Origin: Nannocystis bainbridge
Lineage (GTDB): Bacteria > Myxococcota_A > Polyangia > Nannocystales > Nannocystaceae
DNA length: 64,000 bases
Assembly (NCBI RefSeq): GCF_028368995.1
Contig: NZ_JAQNDL010000001.1
Coordinates: forward strand, 2,692,001 to 2,756,000
Direction: 5' to 3'
The position numbers and the translations under genes are program-made. The notes below the pieces were generated by a model. That model made no database searches and was not told the DNA's origin. It saw nothing but the letters and a program-made list of their open reading frames with translations. Below are positions 28,796 to 37,768 of the stretch, in pieces. Positions within the stretch are counted from its first letter, which is position 1. Each line of letters starts with the position of its first letter.

Positions 28796-31700
28796 TCAGC
28801 CCTCGCCCTTCTGCCCGCGCAGCCGCCGGCTCAGCCGCGTCAGCGCGGTCCCGGCGTCATCGAACAGCGAGTACGCGACCGGCACGATCAGCAGCGTGAT
28901 CAGCAGCGACAGCGCCTGCCCGCCGATGATCACCTTCGCCATCGACGCCCGCGAGGCCGCCCCTGGGCCCTTGCCGAGCGCGATCGGGATCATGCCGGCG
29001 ATCAGCGTGATCGTCGTCATCAAGATCGGCCGCAGGCGGGTCTTGTTGGCCTCGACGATCGCCACGTCGCGCGCCTCGCCGCGCGCGCGCAGCGTATTGG
29101 TGTAGTCGACCTGCAGGATCCCGTTCTTCTTGATGATCCCGAACAGCATGAACACGCCGAACGTCGAGTAGATGTTGAGCGTGTCGCCGAGCAGCATCAG
29201 CGACAGCAGCGCGAACGGCAGCGACAGCGGCAGCGACAGCATGATCGTCACCGGGTGCAGCAGGCTCTCGAACTGCGCCGCCAGGACCATGTACATGAAC
29301 AGGAACGACAGCGCGAGCGCCCCGAGGAAGCTCGTGATCGTCTCGCTCATCGTCTTGGCGCGGCCGCTGAACACCACCTCGTACTCGGGCGGCAGGTCGA
29401 GCGTGGCGACCATCGCCTTGACCCTGTCGACCGCGTCGCCGAGCGGCAGCCCGTCGAGGTTGGCCCCGATCTCGACCTGACGGATCCGCCCCAGCCGATC
29501 GATCTGCGCCGGCCCGCGCTCGCGCTCGAACTCCGCCAGCGCCTCGAGCCGGATCAGCCCTCCGCGCGCCTGCATCGGCAGCCCGCGCAGCGAGTCGAGG
29601 TCGCGCCGGTCCTCCGGCCGCAGGCGCAGCCACAGGTCGTACTGCTCGGCGCCCTCGCGGATCTTCGAGATCGGCTCGCCGCCGACCATCGTCCGCAGCG
29701 CCGCCGCGATCTCGCCGGCGCGGACCCCGAGGTCGGCCGCGCGGTCGCGGTCGATCTTGACCCGCACCTCCGGCTTGCGCACCGCCGCCGACGAGTCGAT
29801 GTCGACGAGGCCGGGGATCTCCCGCATCTTCGCCAGGATCGTCGCGGTGTACTCGCCGAGCTGGTCGAGGTCCGGCCCGCGCAGCGAGAAAGCCAGCTGC
29901 GTGTTGCGCCCGCCGCCGCCCATGCCGCCCAGGTCCTGCACGCTCGGGCGCAGGTCGGGGTACGGCCGCAGCGCCTCGCGGGCCTGCTTCTGCACCGCCA
30001 TCAGCGGGTAGTCGCGCTTCTCGATGTCGATGACCTGGACGTAGATCTGGACCTCGGTGACGTCGTCGCCGCCGCGGGCCGCGCCGATGCTGGTGAACAT
30101 CCGCTCGACCCCGCGGAGCTCGCGGAGGTGGCCCTCGATGCGCGCCGCCATCGCCGAGCTCGCCGCCAGGCTCGAGCCCTCGGGCATCGTCAGCACCACC
30201 ATGAACTCGCTGGTGTCGTCCTTGGGGATGAAGTCCTTGCCGATGCGCTGGCCCAGCGGCACCACCGTCGCCACCGTCGCCAGCGAGGCCGCCACCACCA
30301 GCCAGCGCCACTGCAGCGACCAGCGGACCAGCCAGGCGTAGCCGCGGTCGAGCCCGTCGTTGAGGCGCGCGACCAGGCTCGGCTTCGCGTTCGTCCTCGG
30401 CTTCGGCGGCTTCAGCAGGCGCGCGCACAGCATCGGCGTCAGCGTCAGCGACACGAACAGCGACACCGCGATCGAGAACGCCGTGGTGATGCCGAAGCTG
30501 CGCCAGAACCGGCCCACGCGGCCCTCCATGAACGCCGTCGGCAGGAAGATGACGATCAGCGAAAGCGTGGTGGCGAACACCGCCAGGGTGATCTCGCGGG
30601 TGCCCGCGATCGCGGCGGCCACCGGCGGCTCGCCGTGCTCGACCCGGCGGTACACGTTCTCGAGCACCACGATCGCGTCGTCGATGACGATGCCGACCGC
30701 CAGCGTCAGCGCCAGCAGGGTGAAGTTGTTGAGCGTGTAGTCGAGCGCGCGCAGGACCGCGAAGGTCGTGATGATCGAGCACGGGATCGCCAGCGCCGCG
30801 ATCAGGGTCGAGCGGATCGAGCCCATGAACAGCAGCACCGACACGCTGGCCAGCAGGGCCCCGAGGACCAGGTGGAGCTCGACCTCGTGGATCGAGCGGC
30901 GGATGAAGCGCGAGGCGTCGCGGATCGGCGTGACCTCGATGTCGGCCGGCAGGCCGCGCTGCAGCGTGCCGATGCGCTTGAAGATCGAGTCGACGACCTC
31001 GACGGTGTTGGTGCCGGCCTGCTTCTGGACCACCAGCGCGACCGCGTTCTCGCCGTCGAGCCGCGACAGCGAGCGCGGGTCCTCGGTGCTGTCCTCGACC
31101 TCGGCGATCTGCCCGAGCACCACCGGCGCGCCCTGCCGCTCGGCCACCACCAGCCGCCGCAGCTCGCGCGCGTCCTGCACGCGGGCCATCGTCCGCAGCA
31201 CCTCCTCGCGCCCCGAGCTCTCGAGCCGCCCGCCCGGCAGCTCGAGGTTCTGCTGCTCGATCGCCTGCCGCACCTGCTGGATCGACAGCCCCTGGGCCGC
31301 CAGCGCGTCGGCGTCGAGCAGCACGTTGAAGGCCCGCCGCTGGCCGCCGACCAGCTGGATCTGCCCGACCCCCGCGACCCCCTGCAGCGGCTCCAGCACC
31401 TGCTTGCGCGCCATCTCGGTGACCTCGCGCAGGTCGCGGCGGTCCGACGAGACCACCAGCGTGATCACCGGGATCGCCGTCGTGTCGAAGCGGGTGACCA
31501 CCGGCGGGTCTGTCCCTTCGGGCAGGTTCTTGAGCGCCGCCGCGACCTTGTCGCGCACGTCCTGGGTCGCCTGGTCGCGGTCGCGGTCGAGCAGGAAGTT
31601 GATCGTGACCACCGACACGCCCTCGAGCGACGTCGAGCGCAGCTCGTCGATGCCCTCGGCGGTGCTGACCGCGTCCTCGACGATCTTCGAGACCTGGGTC

Positions 31701-31879
31701 TCGATCTCCTCCGGGCTGGCCCCGCGCAGGGTGGTCGTCACCGTGACCACCGGGATCTCGACGTCCGGGAACTGGTCGACCCCGAGCGTGCGGAACGACA
31801 GCACCCCGAAGGTCACGCACGCGAGGATCAGCATCAGGGTGAAGACCGGCCGGCGGACGCAGATCTCCGACAGCGTCAC
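28796..31879 (-). CDS. RND-family multidrug efflux inner-membrane transporter
   Basis: 1027 residues, the usual length for the family. Twelve transmembrane segments are in the RND arrangement: TM1 near the N-terminus, then a large periplasmic loop, then TM2-6 (HLVLGALLASVSVLLFMGSIRSTLIAALAIPCSIITTF) with the TM4 GIVIDDAIVVLENVYRR motif. The conserved proton-relay Asp pair DD is present. Motifs APVVLGQIAEV and PRKPEVRVKIDRDRAADLG-like docking segments fit the AcrB/MexB-type hydrophobe efflux branch. The start overlaps the adaptor stop by four bases (ATGA), showing translational coupling. No outer-membrane channel gene is nearby. A 14-bp hairpin unit lies at 31509-31526. Confidence 0.92.
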   Translation of the reverse strand: MTLSEICVRRPVFTLMLILACVTFGVLSFRTLGVDQFPDVEIPVVTVTTTLRGASPEEIETQVSKIVEDAVSTAEGIDELRSTSLEGVSVVTINFLLDRDRDQATQDVRDKVAAALKNLPEGTDPPVVTRFDTTAIPVITLVVSSDRRDLREVTEMARKQVLEPLQGVAGVGQIQLVGGQRRAFNVLLDADALAAQGLSIQQVRQAIEQQNLELPGGRLESSGREEVLRTMARVQDARELRRLVVAERQGAPVVLGQIAEVEDSTEDPRSLSRLDGENAVALVVQKQAGTNTVEVVDSIFKRIGTLQRGLPADIEVTPIRDASRFIRRSIHEVELHLVLGALLASVSVLLFMGSIRSTLIAALAIPCSIITTFAVLRALDYTLNNFTLLALTLAVGIVIDDAIVVLENVYRRVEHGEPPVAAAIAGTREITLAVFATTLSLIVIFLPTAFMEGRVGRFWRSFGITTAFSIAVSLFVSLTLTPMLCARLLKPPKPRTNAKPSLVARLNDGLDRGYAWLVRWSLQWRWLVVAASLATVATVVPLGQRIGKDFIPKDDTSEFMVVLTMPEGSSLAASSAMAARIEGHLRELRGVERMFTSIGAARGGDDVTEVQIYVQVIDIEKRDYPLMAVQKQAREALRPYPDLRPSVQDLGGMGGGGRNTQLAFSLRGPDLDQLGEYTATILAKMREIPGLVDIDSSAAVRKPEVRVKIDRDRAADLGVRAGEIAAALRTMVGGEPISKIREGAEQYDLWLRLRPEDRRDLDSLRGLPMQARGGLIRLEALAEFERERGPAQIDRLGRIRQVEIGANLDGLPLGDAVDRVKAMVATLDLPPEYEVVFSGRAKTMSETITSFLGALALSFLFMYMVLAAQFESLLHPVTIMLSLPLSLPFALLSLMLLGDTLNIYSTFGVFMLFGIIKKNGILQVDYTNTLRARGEARDVAIVEANKTRLRPILMTTITLIAGMIPIALGKGPGAASRASMAKVIIGGQALSLLITLLIVPVAYSLFDDAGTALTRLSRRLRGQKGEG
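31509..31526. repeat. 14-bp phased hairpin unit in coding sequence
   Basis: TCTG-tcccttcggg-CAGG in the RND gene (NLPEGTDP), a sequence that is also normal for the family. Confidence 0.45.
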
Positions 31880-33117
31880 GGCGCCTTCCCCTTCTCACCT
31901 GCCCCTGCGGGCATGTCCTTCGCGACAGGCACCGCCGCCGGCCCCGCGGCCTTCGTCTCCGCGCTTTTCTCGGCTGCCCCTGGGGGCATGTCCTTCGCGC
32001 CCTGTCCCTCGGGACCTGTCGCTGCGGGCATGTCCTTCATCGCGCTCGGGGCCACCGGCGTGCCCGGGGCGATCGTCGCCGGCCCGCGCACGATCACCGA
32101 CGCGCCCGGCGCCAGCCCGAGCACGATCGCGTCGCCGCCGTCCTCGGCGATCAGGTCGACGTCGTGCGCCACCGCGACCCCGTCCTCGACCCGCATCACC
32201 CGGTCGCGGCCGAGCACGTGGAACACGGCCGCCCGCGGCACGCGCACGCTGCCCGGCTCTTGCCCGAGCGACAGCGTCGCCACCGTGAACATGCCCGGGC
32301 GCAGCACGCTGCCCGCCGGCGAGAACACCGCCTCGACCGTGAACGTGCGCGTCGTCGGCGACACCACCGGCGACACCCGCGTGACCGCGGCCTGGGCCGC
32401 GCCGGAGCCCTCGGCGATCTTCGCCCCGGCCTCGCCGGGCTCGCCGACCAGCGAGTCCTTGAGCGTGATCGTCGCCGGCGTGCCGACCTGGACCAGCGCC
32501 GCGTAGCGCTCGGGCACCTCGACGGTGAGCCGCAGGCGATCGTCGGCGACCAGGTCGAACAGCGCCGTGCCCGGCTTCACGTAGGTCCCCGGGGCCACGT
32601 GGCGGGCCGCGATCGCCCCGGCGAACGGCGCCCGCACGGTCGTATCGCCGAGCTGCCGCGACGCCTGCGAGCGCTGCGCCCTGGCCCCCGCCAGCCGCGT
32701 CCGCGCCCGCTCGAGCTCCTCCTGCGTCGCCACCCCGCCGAGGCTCTCGAGCCGCTTCACGTCGCTGTCCGCCTGCGCCAGCGAGGCCTCGACCTCCGAC
32801 ACCCGCGCGCGGTAGTCGATCGGCCGGATCGCCGCCAGCTCTTGCTCGCGGACCACGCGATCGCCGAGGTCGACCTTCACCTCCGTGATCGGCCCCTCGA
32901 CCCGCGCCGCCACCTGCACCTTCTCGAGCGCCGCCAACGTGCCCGAGAGCGTCAAAATTCGCGGATGCGGCGCGGCCCGGGCCTCCGCCACCTCGACCGC
33001 CCGCGGCTGCGGCCCGGAGGCCGTCTTGCCGGCGTCGGCCGGCGCGCTCGTGCACGCGGCGGCCAGCACGGCTGCGAGCAGGACGACGCGCGCGGGGGCG
33101 AGCGGCACGGCCCTCAC
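31876..33117 (-). CDS. RND efflux periplasmic adaptor (HlyD/MFP) lipoprotein
   Basis: 413 residues from GTG 33117 (GTG 33108 is an alternative), giving lipoprotein signal ...LLAAVLAAAC. Domains: barrel-sandwich half (VAARVEGPITEVKVDLGDRV), alpha-hairpin (about 100-150), second half barrel (TVRAPFAGAIAARHVAPGTYV), beta-barrel and membrane-proximal domains. It links the RND pump to an outer-membrane channel. The last 50 or so residues are atypical: a tail with KDMP repeated three times, encoded by two phased CATG arrays. The stop overlaps the pump start by four bases. Confidence 0.9.
   Translation of the reverse strand: MRAVPLAPARVVLLAAVLAAACTSAPADAGKTASGPQPRAVEVAEARAAPHPRILTLSGTLAALEKVQVAARVEGPITEVKVDLGDRVVREQELAAIRPIDYRARVSEVEASLAQADSDVKRLESLGGVATQEELERARTRLAGARAQRSQASRQLGDTTVRAPFAGAIAARHVAPGTYVKPGTALFDLVADDRLRLTVEVPERYAALVQVGTPATITLKDSLVGEPGEAGAKIAEGSGAAQAAVTRVSPVVSPTTRTFTVEAVFSPAGSVLRPGMFTVATLSLGQEPGSVRVPRAAVFHVLGRDRVMRVEDGVAVAHDVDLIAEDGGDAIVLGLAPGASVIVRGPATIAPGTPVAPSAMKDMPAATGPEGQGAKDMPPGAAEKSAETKAAGPAAVPVAKDMPAGAGEKGKAP
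31898..31929. repeat. 14-bp phased array (3 cores) in the adaptor tail
   Basis: CCTG 31898, CATG 31912, CAGG 31926; spacers cccctgcggg and tccttcgcga. Confidence 0.8.
31973..32032. repeat. 14-bp phased array (5 cores) in the adaptor tail
   Basis: GCTG 31973, CATG 31987, CCTG 32001, CCTG 32015, CATG 32029, each 14 bp apart. Together with the preceding array it encodes most of the extra C-terminal tail. Confidence 0.85.
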
Positions 33118-33468
33118 ACTGTCCCGCGGCGCCGCCGCGGTCAAGCGGGAGCCGCCCCTGCGACCACGCGCACCGCCCCGATCGGCGCGACGTCGCGTCC
33201 GCCGCGCTCCGGCCTCATCCGTCGCCGCCACCGACGAACGACAAGTCGCGACGCTCGGCGAGTCGGACGCGAGCCCACGATCCGTCCGAGTCAGCACGCG
33301 CGACGACCATCCTCGCGACAGCCGCCGAGGCCTGTCCTGGCCGTGGGTACCTTCCACTTCGGGACGAAAAATAGCGCCGCTGCGGCGAGCCAGCGCGAGC
33401 GAGCGATCCGTCCCGGCCATGCGCGGCGACCATCCTCGTGATGAGCGCCGAGGTCTATGCTCGCGGCG
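33118..33468. repeat. Divergent gap with an 80-bp imperfect direct repeat
   Basis: This 351-bp region between the adaptor and hydrolase genes has no convincing gene. It holds two roughly 80%-similar copies, 33253-33335 and 33379-33458, sharing cgatccgtcc, gcgacgaccatcctcg and gccgaggtct-like blocks. The second copy ends on the in-frame ATG 33457 just before the chosen start of the next gene. Confidence 0.6.
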
Positions 33469-34044
33469 ATGCCCCGCCTCCTCGTCGTCCCGCGCTGGGC
33501 CGGGACCCCGCGCTCCGACTTCTACCCGTGGCTCGTCGAGGCCCTCGCGTCCGCGCCCGGGCGACCGCTCGACCCCGTGATCGTCGCCGACCTGCCGAAC
33601 CCCGGCAGCCCGCGCCTCGACACCTGGCCGCCGGCGATCGCCGGGCTGCTCGGCGACGACCCGGCTGTCCTTCGGGACACCTTCGTCCTCGGCCACAGCG
33701 TCGGCTGCCAGGCCGCCCTGCACGCCCTCGCCGCCCTGCCGGCCGGGTCGCAGATCGCCGGCATGCTCGCGGTCGCCGGCTGGTGGACCGTCGACGAGCC
33801 GTGGCCGGCGATCCGCCCCTGGCAGAACAACCTCCCCGAGCTCGAGCGCGTGCGCGCGGCGGTGCCGAGGTTGACCGTCCTCCTGTCCGACAACGACGGC
33901 TTCACCCGCGACCACGCGAGCAACGCCGCGCTGTGGCGCGAGCGCCTCGGCGCGCAGATCGAGCTCGCCCCGGGCGCCCGCCACTTTAATTCCATCGAGG
34001 CGCCGCCCGTGCTCGCCGCCCTGCTGCGCCTCGTGGCCGCCTGA
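33469..34044 (+). CDS. RBBP9/YdeN-like alpha/beta hydrolase
   Basis: 191 residues from ATG 33469 (ATG 33457 adds four residues). The nucleophile elbow is GHSVGCQA (Ser about residue 75), with the later LLSDNDGFTRDHAS (acid) and GARHFNS (His) blocks, so the Ser-Asp-His triad is complete. The W-rich segment GWWTVDEPWPAIRPW is typical of the RBBP9 family of small serine hydrolases. The substrate is unknown and no signal peptide is seen, so it is probably cytosolic. It carries a hairpin unit at 33664-33681. Confidence 0.82.
   Translation: MPRLLVVPRWAGTPRSDFYPWLVEALASAPGRPLDPVIVADLPNPGSPRLDTWPPAIAGLLGDDPAVLRDTFVLGHSVGCQAALHALAALPAGSQIAGMLAVAGWWTVDEPWPAIRPWQNNLPELERVRAAVPRLTVLLSDNDGFTRDHASNAALWRERLGAQIELAPGARHFNSIEAPPVLAALLRLVAA
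33664..33681. repeat. 14-bp phased hairpin unit in coding sequence
   Basis: GCTG-tccttcggga-CACC, encoding PAVLRDT just before the nucleophile elbow. Confidence 0.55.
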
Positions 34045-34072
34045 TTCTTTTTAAGAATGACGCCTCATGAGA

Positions 34073-34104
34073 CATGCCTCATAGGACATGTCCTTTGGTA
34101 CACA
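34073..34104. repeat. 14-bp phased array (3 cores) after the hydrolase gene
   Basis: CATG 34073, CATG 34087, CACA 34101. It begins 28 bp after the hydrolase stop; an extra CATG at 34066 lies half a period upstream. A short TTCTTTTTAAGAA inverted repeat immediately precedes it. Confidence 0.7.
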
Positions 34105-34204
34105 CGAATCATGCGCCTTGTCGCTCACCGACGCGCCTGCTGCTACCCGTGGCCACGACCCCCCTACGCGGCCGGGGCACGGATCTGCGCGGCGCTCCGC
34201 CGTC

Positions 34205-34222
34205 CATGTCCCTTCGGACATG
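34205..34222. repeat. 14-bp phased hairpin unit upstream of a lipoprotein gene
   Basis: CATG-tcccttcgga-CATG: a perfect 7-bp stem, 63 bp upstream of the next start codon. Confidence 0.75.
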
Positions 34223-34284
34223 TCATTCTCGTACGGGGGCGCCGGAGCTTGACGCGCCGGTCGGCCTCGCGGGATACCCGGCCC

Positions 34285-35844
34285 ATGGCTTCTCCCCGCC
34301 TTGTTCCCCTGCTCCTGGTCGTCGCGGCCGCCTGCGGTGACGACGGCACGGCCAGCGCCGGCGCCTCCGACTCCGACTCCGGCGCCACCACGACCGGCAC
34401 GCCCACCGGCACCACCGGCCCTGGCGCCACCGACACCGTGGTCCCGACCACCGGGGACGCCGGCTCGGACAGCGCCTCCGACAGCGAGACCGGTGCTTCG
34501 ACCACCACCGGCACCAGCGAAGCCACGGCCGTCAGCGCCTCCGAGGCGAGCGCGACCGAGACCACCGCGAGCACCGTCACCGACGGCACCACCGACACCA
34601 CCGACACCACCACCAGCACCACCGACATCGACACCACCGGCTGCGTCGACGCCTGCGAGGACGGCGTCACCCAGTGCGTCGGCGACGGCGCCGTGCACAC
34701 CTGCAGCCTCGCTCGCGGCGGCTGCCTGGAGTGGTCCGATCCCCAGCCGTGCGCCGCCGACGAGACCTGTCAGGACGGCGCCTGCGTGACCGGCTGCGTC
34801 GACGCTTGCGACGCGGGAGCCAGCCAGTGCAGCGGCGGCGGCATCAGCGAGTGCGTCGACGACCCGGACACCGGGTGCACCGTGTGGAGCGACGCGGCCG
34901 CCTGCGGCCCCGGCCAGGTGTGCCAGCAGGGCGCGTGCGTCATGCCGGCCCCGGCCTGCCTCGACGACTGCGTCTTCACCAAGCAGAGCGTGCCCGGAGC
35001 CGTCGATTTTTACAGCGTGTGGGGCAGCGACGCCAAGGACGTGTGGGTCGTCGGCGCCAGCGGCACCGCCCTGCACCACAACGGCGTCAATTGGAAATCG
35101 ATCGACAGCGGCGTCGGCAAGCGGCTCGAGTGCGTGCACGGCAGCGCCGCTCATGACGTGTACGCGATCGCGGCCGACGGCGCGATCATCCGCTGGGACG
35201 GCCTCGAGTGGCTGCCCTACGCCGACCTCAACCCGATCTGGGAGTCCTCCGCCTGCCTTTCGGTGCTCGGCGAGGAGGACCTGCTCGCCCTCGTCTACGA
35301 CGAGAACGGCGAGAAGCAGGTGCTCTATCGCGTCACCGGCGGGGTCAAGACCCAGCTCGCCGTCTACACCCCGCAGGCCGTCTACACCCCCGACGGCAGC
35401 AAGGCGCGCACGATCTCGATCCACGCCTTCTCGGCCGACGACGCCTACATCACGGCCGATCGGGCCCTGCGCTGGAACGGCGCCGCCATCACCAACATGG
35501 CCTCGCCCAACCCCTCGTTCGGCCTGTGGGTCCTGAGCCCGCAGCTCGCCTACGCCGCCGCCCCGCACAGCGGCATCGGCCACCGCTGGGACGGCCAGGC
35601 GTGGAAGATCGTCAACCCCGGCCACAGCGGCTACCTCCACATGTTCACCGGCACCGCCGCCGCGCGCGTGTTCGCCGTCGGCGAGACGCTCACCGGCGTG
35701 GCCGCGGTCGTCGCCTTCGACGGCATCGGCTGGGGCCCCGTCGCCACCCCTGCCGACGCCAAGGCGCTGTTCGCTGCATGGTCCGCGCCGACCGGCGAGG
35801 TGTTCGCCGCGGGCAAGGCCGGCACCGTGCTGATCGGCCAATGA
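34285..35844 (+). CDS. Secreted lipoprotein with low-complexity linker and beta-propeller-like domain
   Basis: 519 residues from ATG 34285, chosen because it starts the lipoprotein signal MASPRLVPLLLVVAAAC; the open frame extends further upstream through phased arrays. The mature protein has a long Thr/Ser/Asp/Gly linker (to about 110), two Cys-rich modules of the form CVDACEDGVTQC...GCLEW...CAADETCQDGAC, and a C-terminal domain with WGSDAKDVWVVGASGTALHHNG repeats resembling a propeller-like blade family. It is probably displayed on the surface. The stop overlaps a possible start of the next gene. Confidence 0.75.
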   Translation: MASPRLVPLLLVVAAACGDDGTASAGASDSDSGATTTGTPTGTTGPGATDTVVPTTGDAGSDSASDSETGASTTTGTSEATAVSASEASATETTASTVTDGTTDTTDTTTSTTDIDTTGCVDACEDGVTQCVGDGAVHTCSLARGGCLEWSDPQPCAADETCQDGACVTGCVDACDAGASQCSGGGISECVDDPDTGCTVWSDAAACGPGQVCQQGACVMPAPACLDDCVFTKQSVPGAVDFYSVWGSDAKDVWVVGASGTALHHNGVNWKSIDSGVGKRLECVHGSAAHDVYAIAADGAIIRWDGLEWLPYADLNPIWESSACLSVLGEEDLLALVYDENGEKQVLYRVTGGVKTQLAVYTPQAVYTPDGSKARTISIHAFSADDAYITADRALRWNGAAITNMASPNPSFGLWVLSPQLAYAAAPHSGIGHRWDGQAWKIVNPGHSGYLHMFTGTAAARVFAVGETLTGVAAVVAFDGIGWGPVATPADAKALFAAWSAPTGEVFAAGKAGTVLIGQ

Positions 35845-35888
35845 TTCCCTCGCCGTCCATCGCCTGTCGCATGATTCGCCCACCCATC

Positions 35889-36803
35889 ATGGCACCGCGC
35901 GCCTCCTGCCTCGCACCTCGGCGTTCGTCCCCGATCGTCGGCGTCCTGCTCGCGGCCGTCCTGTTGCACATCCTCGCCCCGCGCCCCGCGGCGGCCTGCA
36001 GCAAGCGCCATCAGACCCCGTTCGAGCTGTTCGACCAGGCCGCGCGGGTCGCCGAGGTTCGCGTCGAGCAGACCCCCGGGCCGCGTCAGGCCGGCATGGC
36101 CCGGCTCCGCGTGCTGCGGACCCTCAAGGGCTCGCCGCGCGCCACCCTCGAGGCCGAGGAGACCAACACCAGCTGCCGGATCGGCTACCGCGCCGGCCGC
36201 CGCGCCCTCGTGTTCCTCGGCCCGCGCGGCCAGTCGTTCGGCCTCTACGAGGGTTATCTCGAGGCTCGCGCCGACTCCCCGCAGCTCCGCGCGCTGCGGG
36301 CCTACGCCGCCGCCAACGACCCCGCGGCCCGCGTGCGCGTCCTCGTCGACGCCATCGCCGAGGGCCCCCAGGACCTGCGAGACGAGGCCGCCCTCTACCT
36401 CGCCGATCGCCCCGAGCTGCTGGCCCACCTCGACCTGCCTGCGCGCGCGCGCCTGCTCGCCGCCGCCGACGCGCGTGACCAGCCGCTGTACCTCGTGCTC
36501 GCGCGGCTCGAGCTCGAGGTCCCGCAGCCGCCGCCGAGCCACGGCCGTAATTACTTCGCCGAGCTCGCCGCTCTCGTGCGCCCGCGCGACGAGCTCGACG
36601 ACCTCGGCGCCGCCGCCCTCGCCGACCAGATCGACCTCGGCAACGACGGCTACGACCCGCGGCGGATCCGCGCCATGGACCGCTGCGAGCGGCTCCACGG
36701 GCGCACGCTCCACCCGCTCACCTGGTACGGCCACGGCGTCGCCAGCCACTTCTGGCCCAAGCTCGCCGCCGCCTGCCGCACCGGCGAGCCGGTCACTTTC
36801 TAA
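35889..36803 (+). CDS. Exported protein of unknown function
   Basis: 304 residues from ATG 35889, which gives a normal signal peptide ending HILAPRPAAA-C. In-frame ATGs at 35841 (overlapping the previous stop as ATGA) and 35871 are alternatives and would suggest coupling. The first domain (KRHQTPFELFDQAARVAEVRVEQ...LRVLRTLKG...EETNTSCRIGYRAGRRALVFLG) has the look of an OB/TIMP-like fold. The rest is Ala/Leu-rich and helical. No catalytic motif was recognised. It probably forms an operon with the preceding lipoprotein. Confidence 0.6.
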   Translation: MAPRASCLAPRRSSPIVGVLLAAVLLHILAPRPAAACSKRHQTPFELFDQAARVAEVRVEQTPGPRQAGMARLRVLRTLKGSPRATLEAEETNTSCRIGYRAGRRALVFLGPRGQSFGLYEGYLEARADSPQLRALRAYAAANDPAARVRVLVDAIAEGPQDLRDEAALYLADRPELLAHLDLPARARLLAAADARDQPLYLVLARLELEVPQPPPSHGRNYFAELAALVRPRDELDDLGAAALADQIDLGNDGYDPRRIRAMDRCERLHGRTLHPLTWYGHGVASHFWPKLAAACRTGEPVTF

Positions 36804-36808
36804 AAGAA

Positions 36809-36854
36809 GAAGTCCTTCGGGACATGCCCTTTCGCGCATGTCCCGAAGTACGCA
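36809..36854. repeat. 14-bp phased array (4 phases) between convergent genes
   Basis: GAAG 36809, CATG 36823, CATG 36837, CGCA 36851. It fills almost the whole 53-bp gap, 6 bp from one stop codon and 2 bp from the other. Confidence 0.75.
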
Positions 36855-36856
36855 AA

Positions 36857-37549
36857 TTATTCGGCAGGGCCCATGTCCTCGACGCCGCCCGGGTACACGA
36901 ACGAGTCGCGCGGCGAGTAGAAGCTCGCCGCCGGCAGCACCTGCAGCGGCGACGCCGGGCGCAGCGCGTAGACCGGGTGGGTCTTGTCGAGGAACTCGAT
37001 CGACTGGACCACGAACTCGTCGACCAGCTCGCCGATGTACGGGTAGTTGCCGCCGACCAGGCGGTCGCCGATGCGAGTGACGTACTTGAGGTGCCCGGCC
37101 ACCGTCGTGCCGATCTTCTTGCTGACCTTGGCCCGCGTGCGGATCAGCGGCTTGCCGGCGATCGAAGTCGTGGCCGTCAGCGTGTGCGCGTGCAGCTCGA
37201 GCTCGGTGCTGCCCGGGCTGGCCGGCACCCCGCGCTCGCTGACGTAGGCGCGCACGATCGACGACGAGTTGAAGTAATGGGTGAAGAACCGGGCCGGCGT
37301 GACCCCGTCGGGCGCGAACGAGTCGAGGTCGAGCCCGAGGTAGGTCAGCGTGTAAGCGCCGAAGTTGACCGACTGCTCGGCCGAATCGACGACGTATTGA
37401 TTCATGTACACGGCGCCGTTCGGGGCGGGACGCAGGGCGGGCGGCAAGAGGTCGCGGCACGCACCAGGATCGGCGGGGATCCAGCTGGTATAGAGCATCC
37501 GGCTGTTGACGACGAGCTGCGGCGCGGCGAGCTTCGGGAGTTCGGACAT
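36857..37549 (-). CDS. Acetoacetate decarboxylase-fold protein
   Basis: 230 residues from ATG 37549, preceded by GAGAGGG. The sequence fits the ADC superfamily: SRMLYTSWIPADPGACRDLLPPALRPAPNGAVYMNQYVVD near the N-terminus, YTLTYLGLDLDSF, and a central KKIGTTVAGHLKYVTRIG block. Many family members outside the true decarboxylases act as dehydratases or aldolases on pyruvoyl-like substrates, so the activity is open. It lies 219 bp downstream of the hydroxybenzoyl-CoA-reductase-like operon on the same strand and may be co-regulated. Confidence 0.7.
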   Translation of the reverse strand: MSELPKLAAPQLVVNSRMLYTSWIPADPGACRDLLPPALRPAPNGAVYMNQYVVDSAEQSVNFGAYTLTYLGLDLDSFAPDGVTPARFFTHYFNSSSIVRAYVSERGVPASPGSTELELHAHTLTATTSIAGKPLIRTRAKVSKKIGTTVAGHLKYVTRIGDRLVGGNYPYIGELVDEFVVQSIEFLDKTHPVYALRPASPLQVLPAASFYSPRDSFVYPGGVEDMGPAE

Positions 37550-37768
37550 GGTGGCCCTCTCTGCTCGCGCTAAACCACAATCCGCGAGCATCGCCAGCTT
37601 AGGCAGTCGGCGCCGCGGTGAAAAGTGCCGCCGCCGCGCGCGGCCCCGCCCGCGCGGGACGACAGGCCACGGTCATGGCATTGGCCCGGGCGCGGAACGG
37701 CGGTCACGCGCCGTTCATGAGCCCAGGACGCCAATTTGACGGACTGCGGTCCGAAGACCGCAATCGCC

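Noticed and set aside
31876..33984. Long minus-strand frame extending the RND adaptor upstream to 33984
   Set aside because: It covers the hydrolase gene antisense and the intergenic repeats; the lipobox near GTG 33117 marks the real start.
34057..34284. Longer N-terminus for the propeller-like lipoprotein starting at ATG 34057
   Set aside because: It would place 76 array-derived, Arg-rich residues before a perfect lipoprotein signal beginning at ATG 34285.
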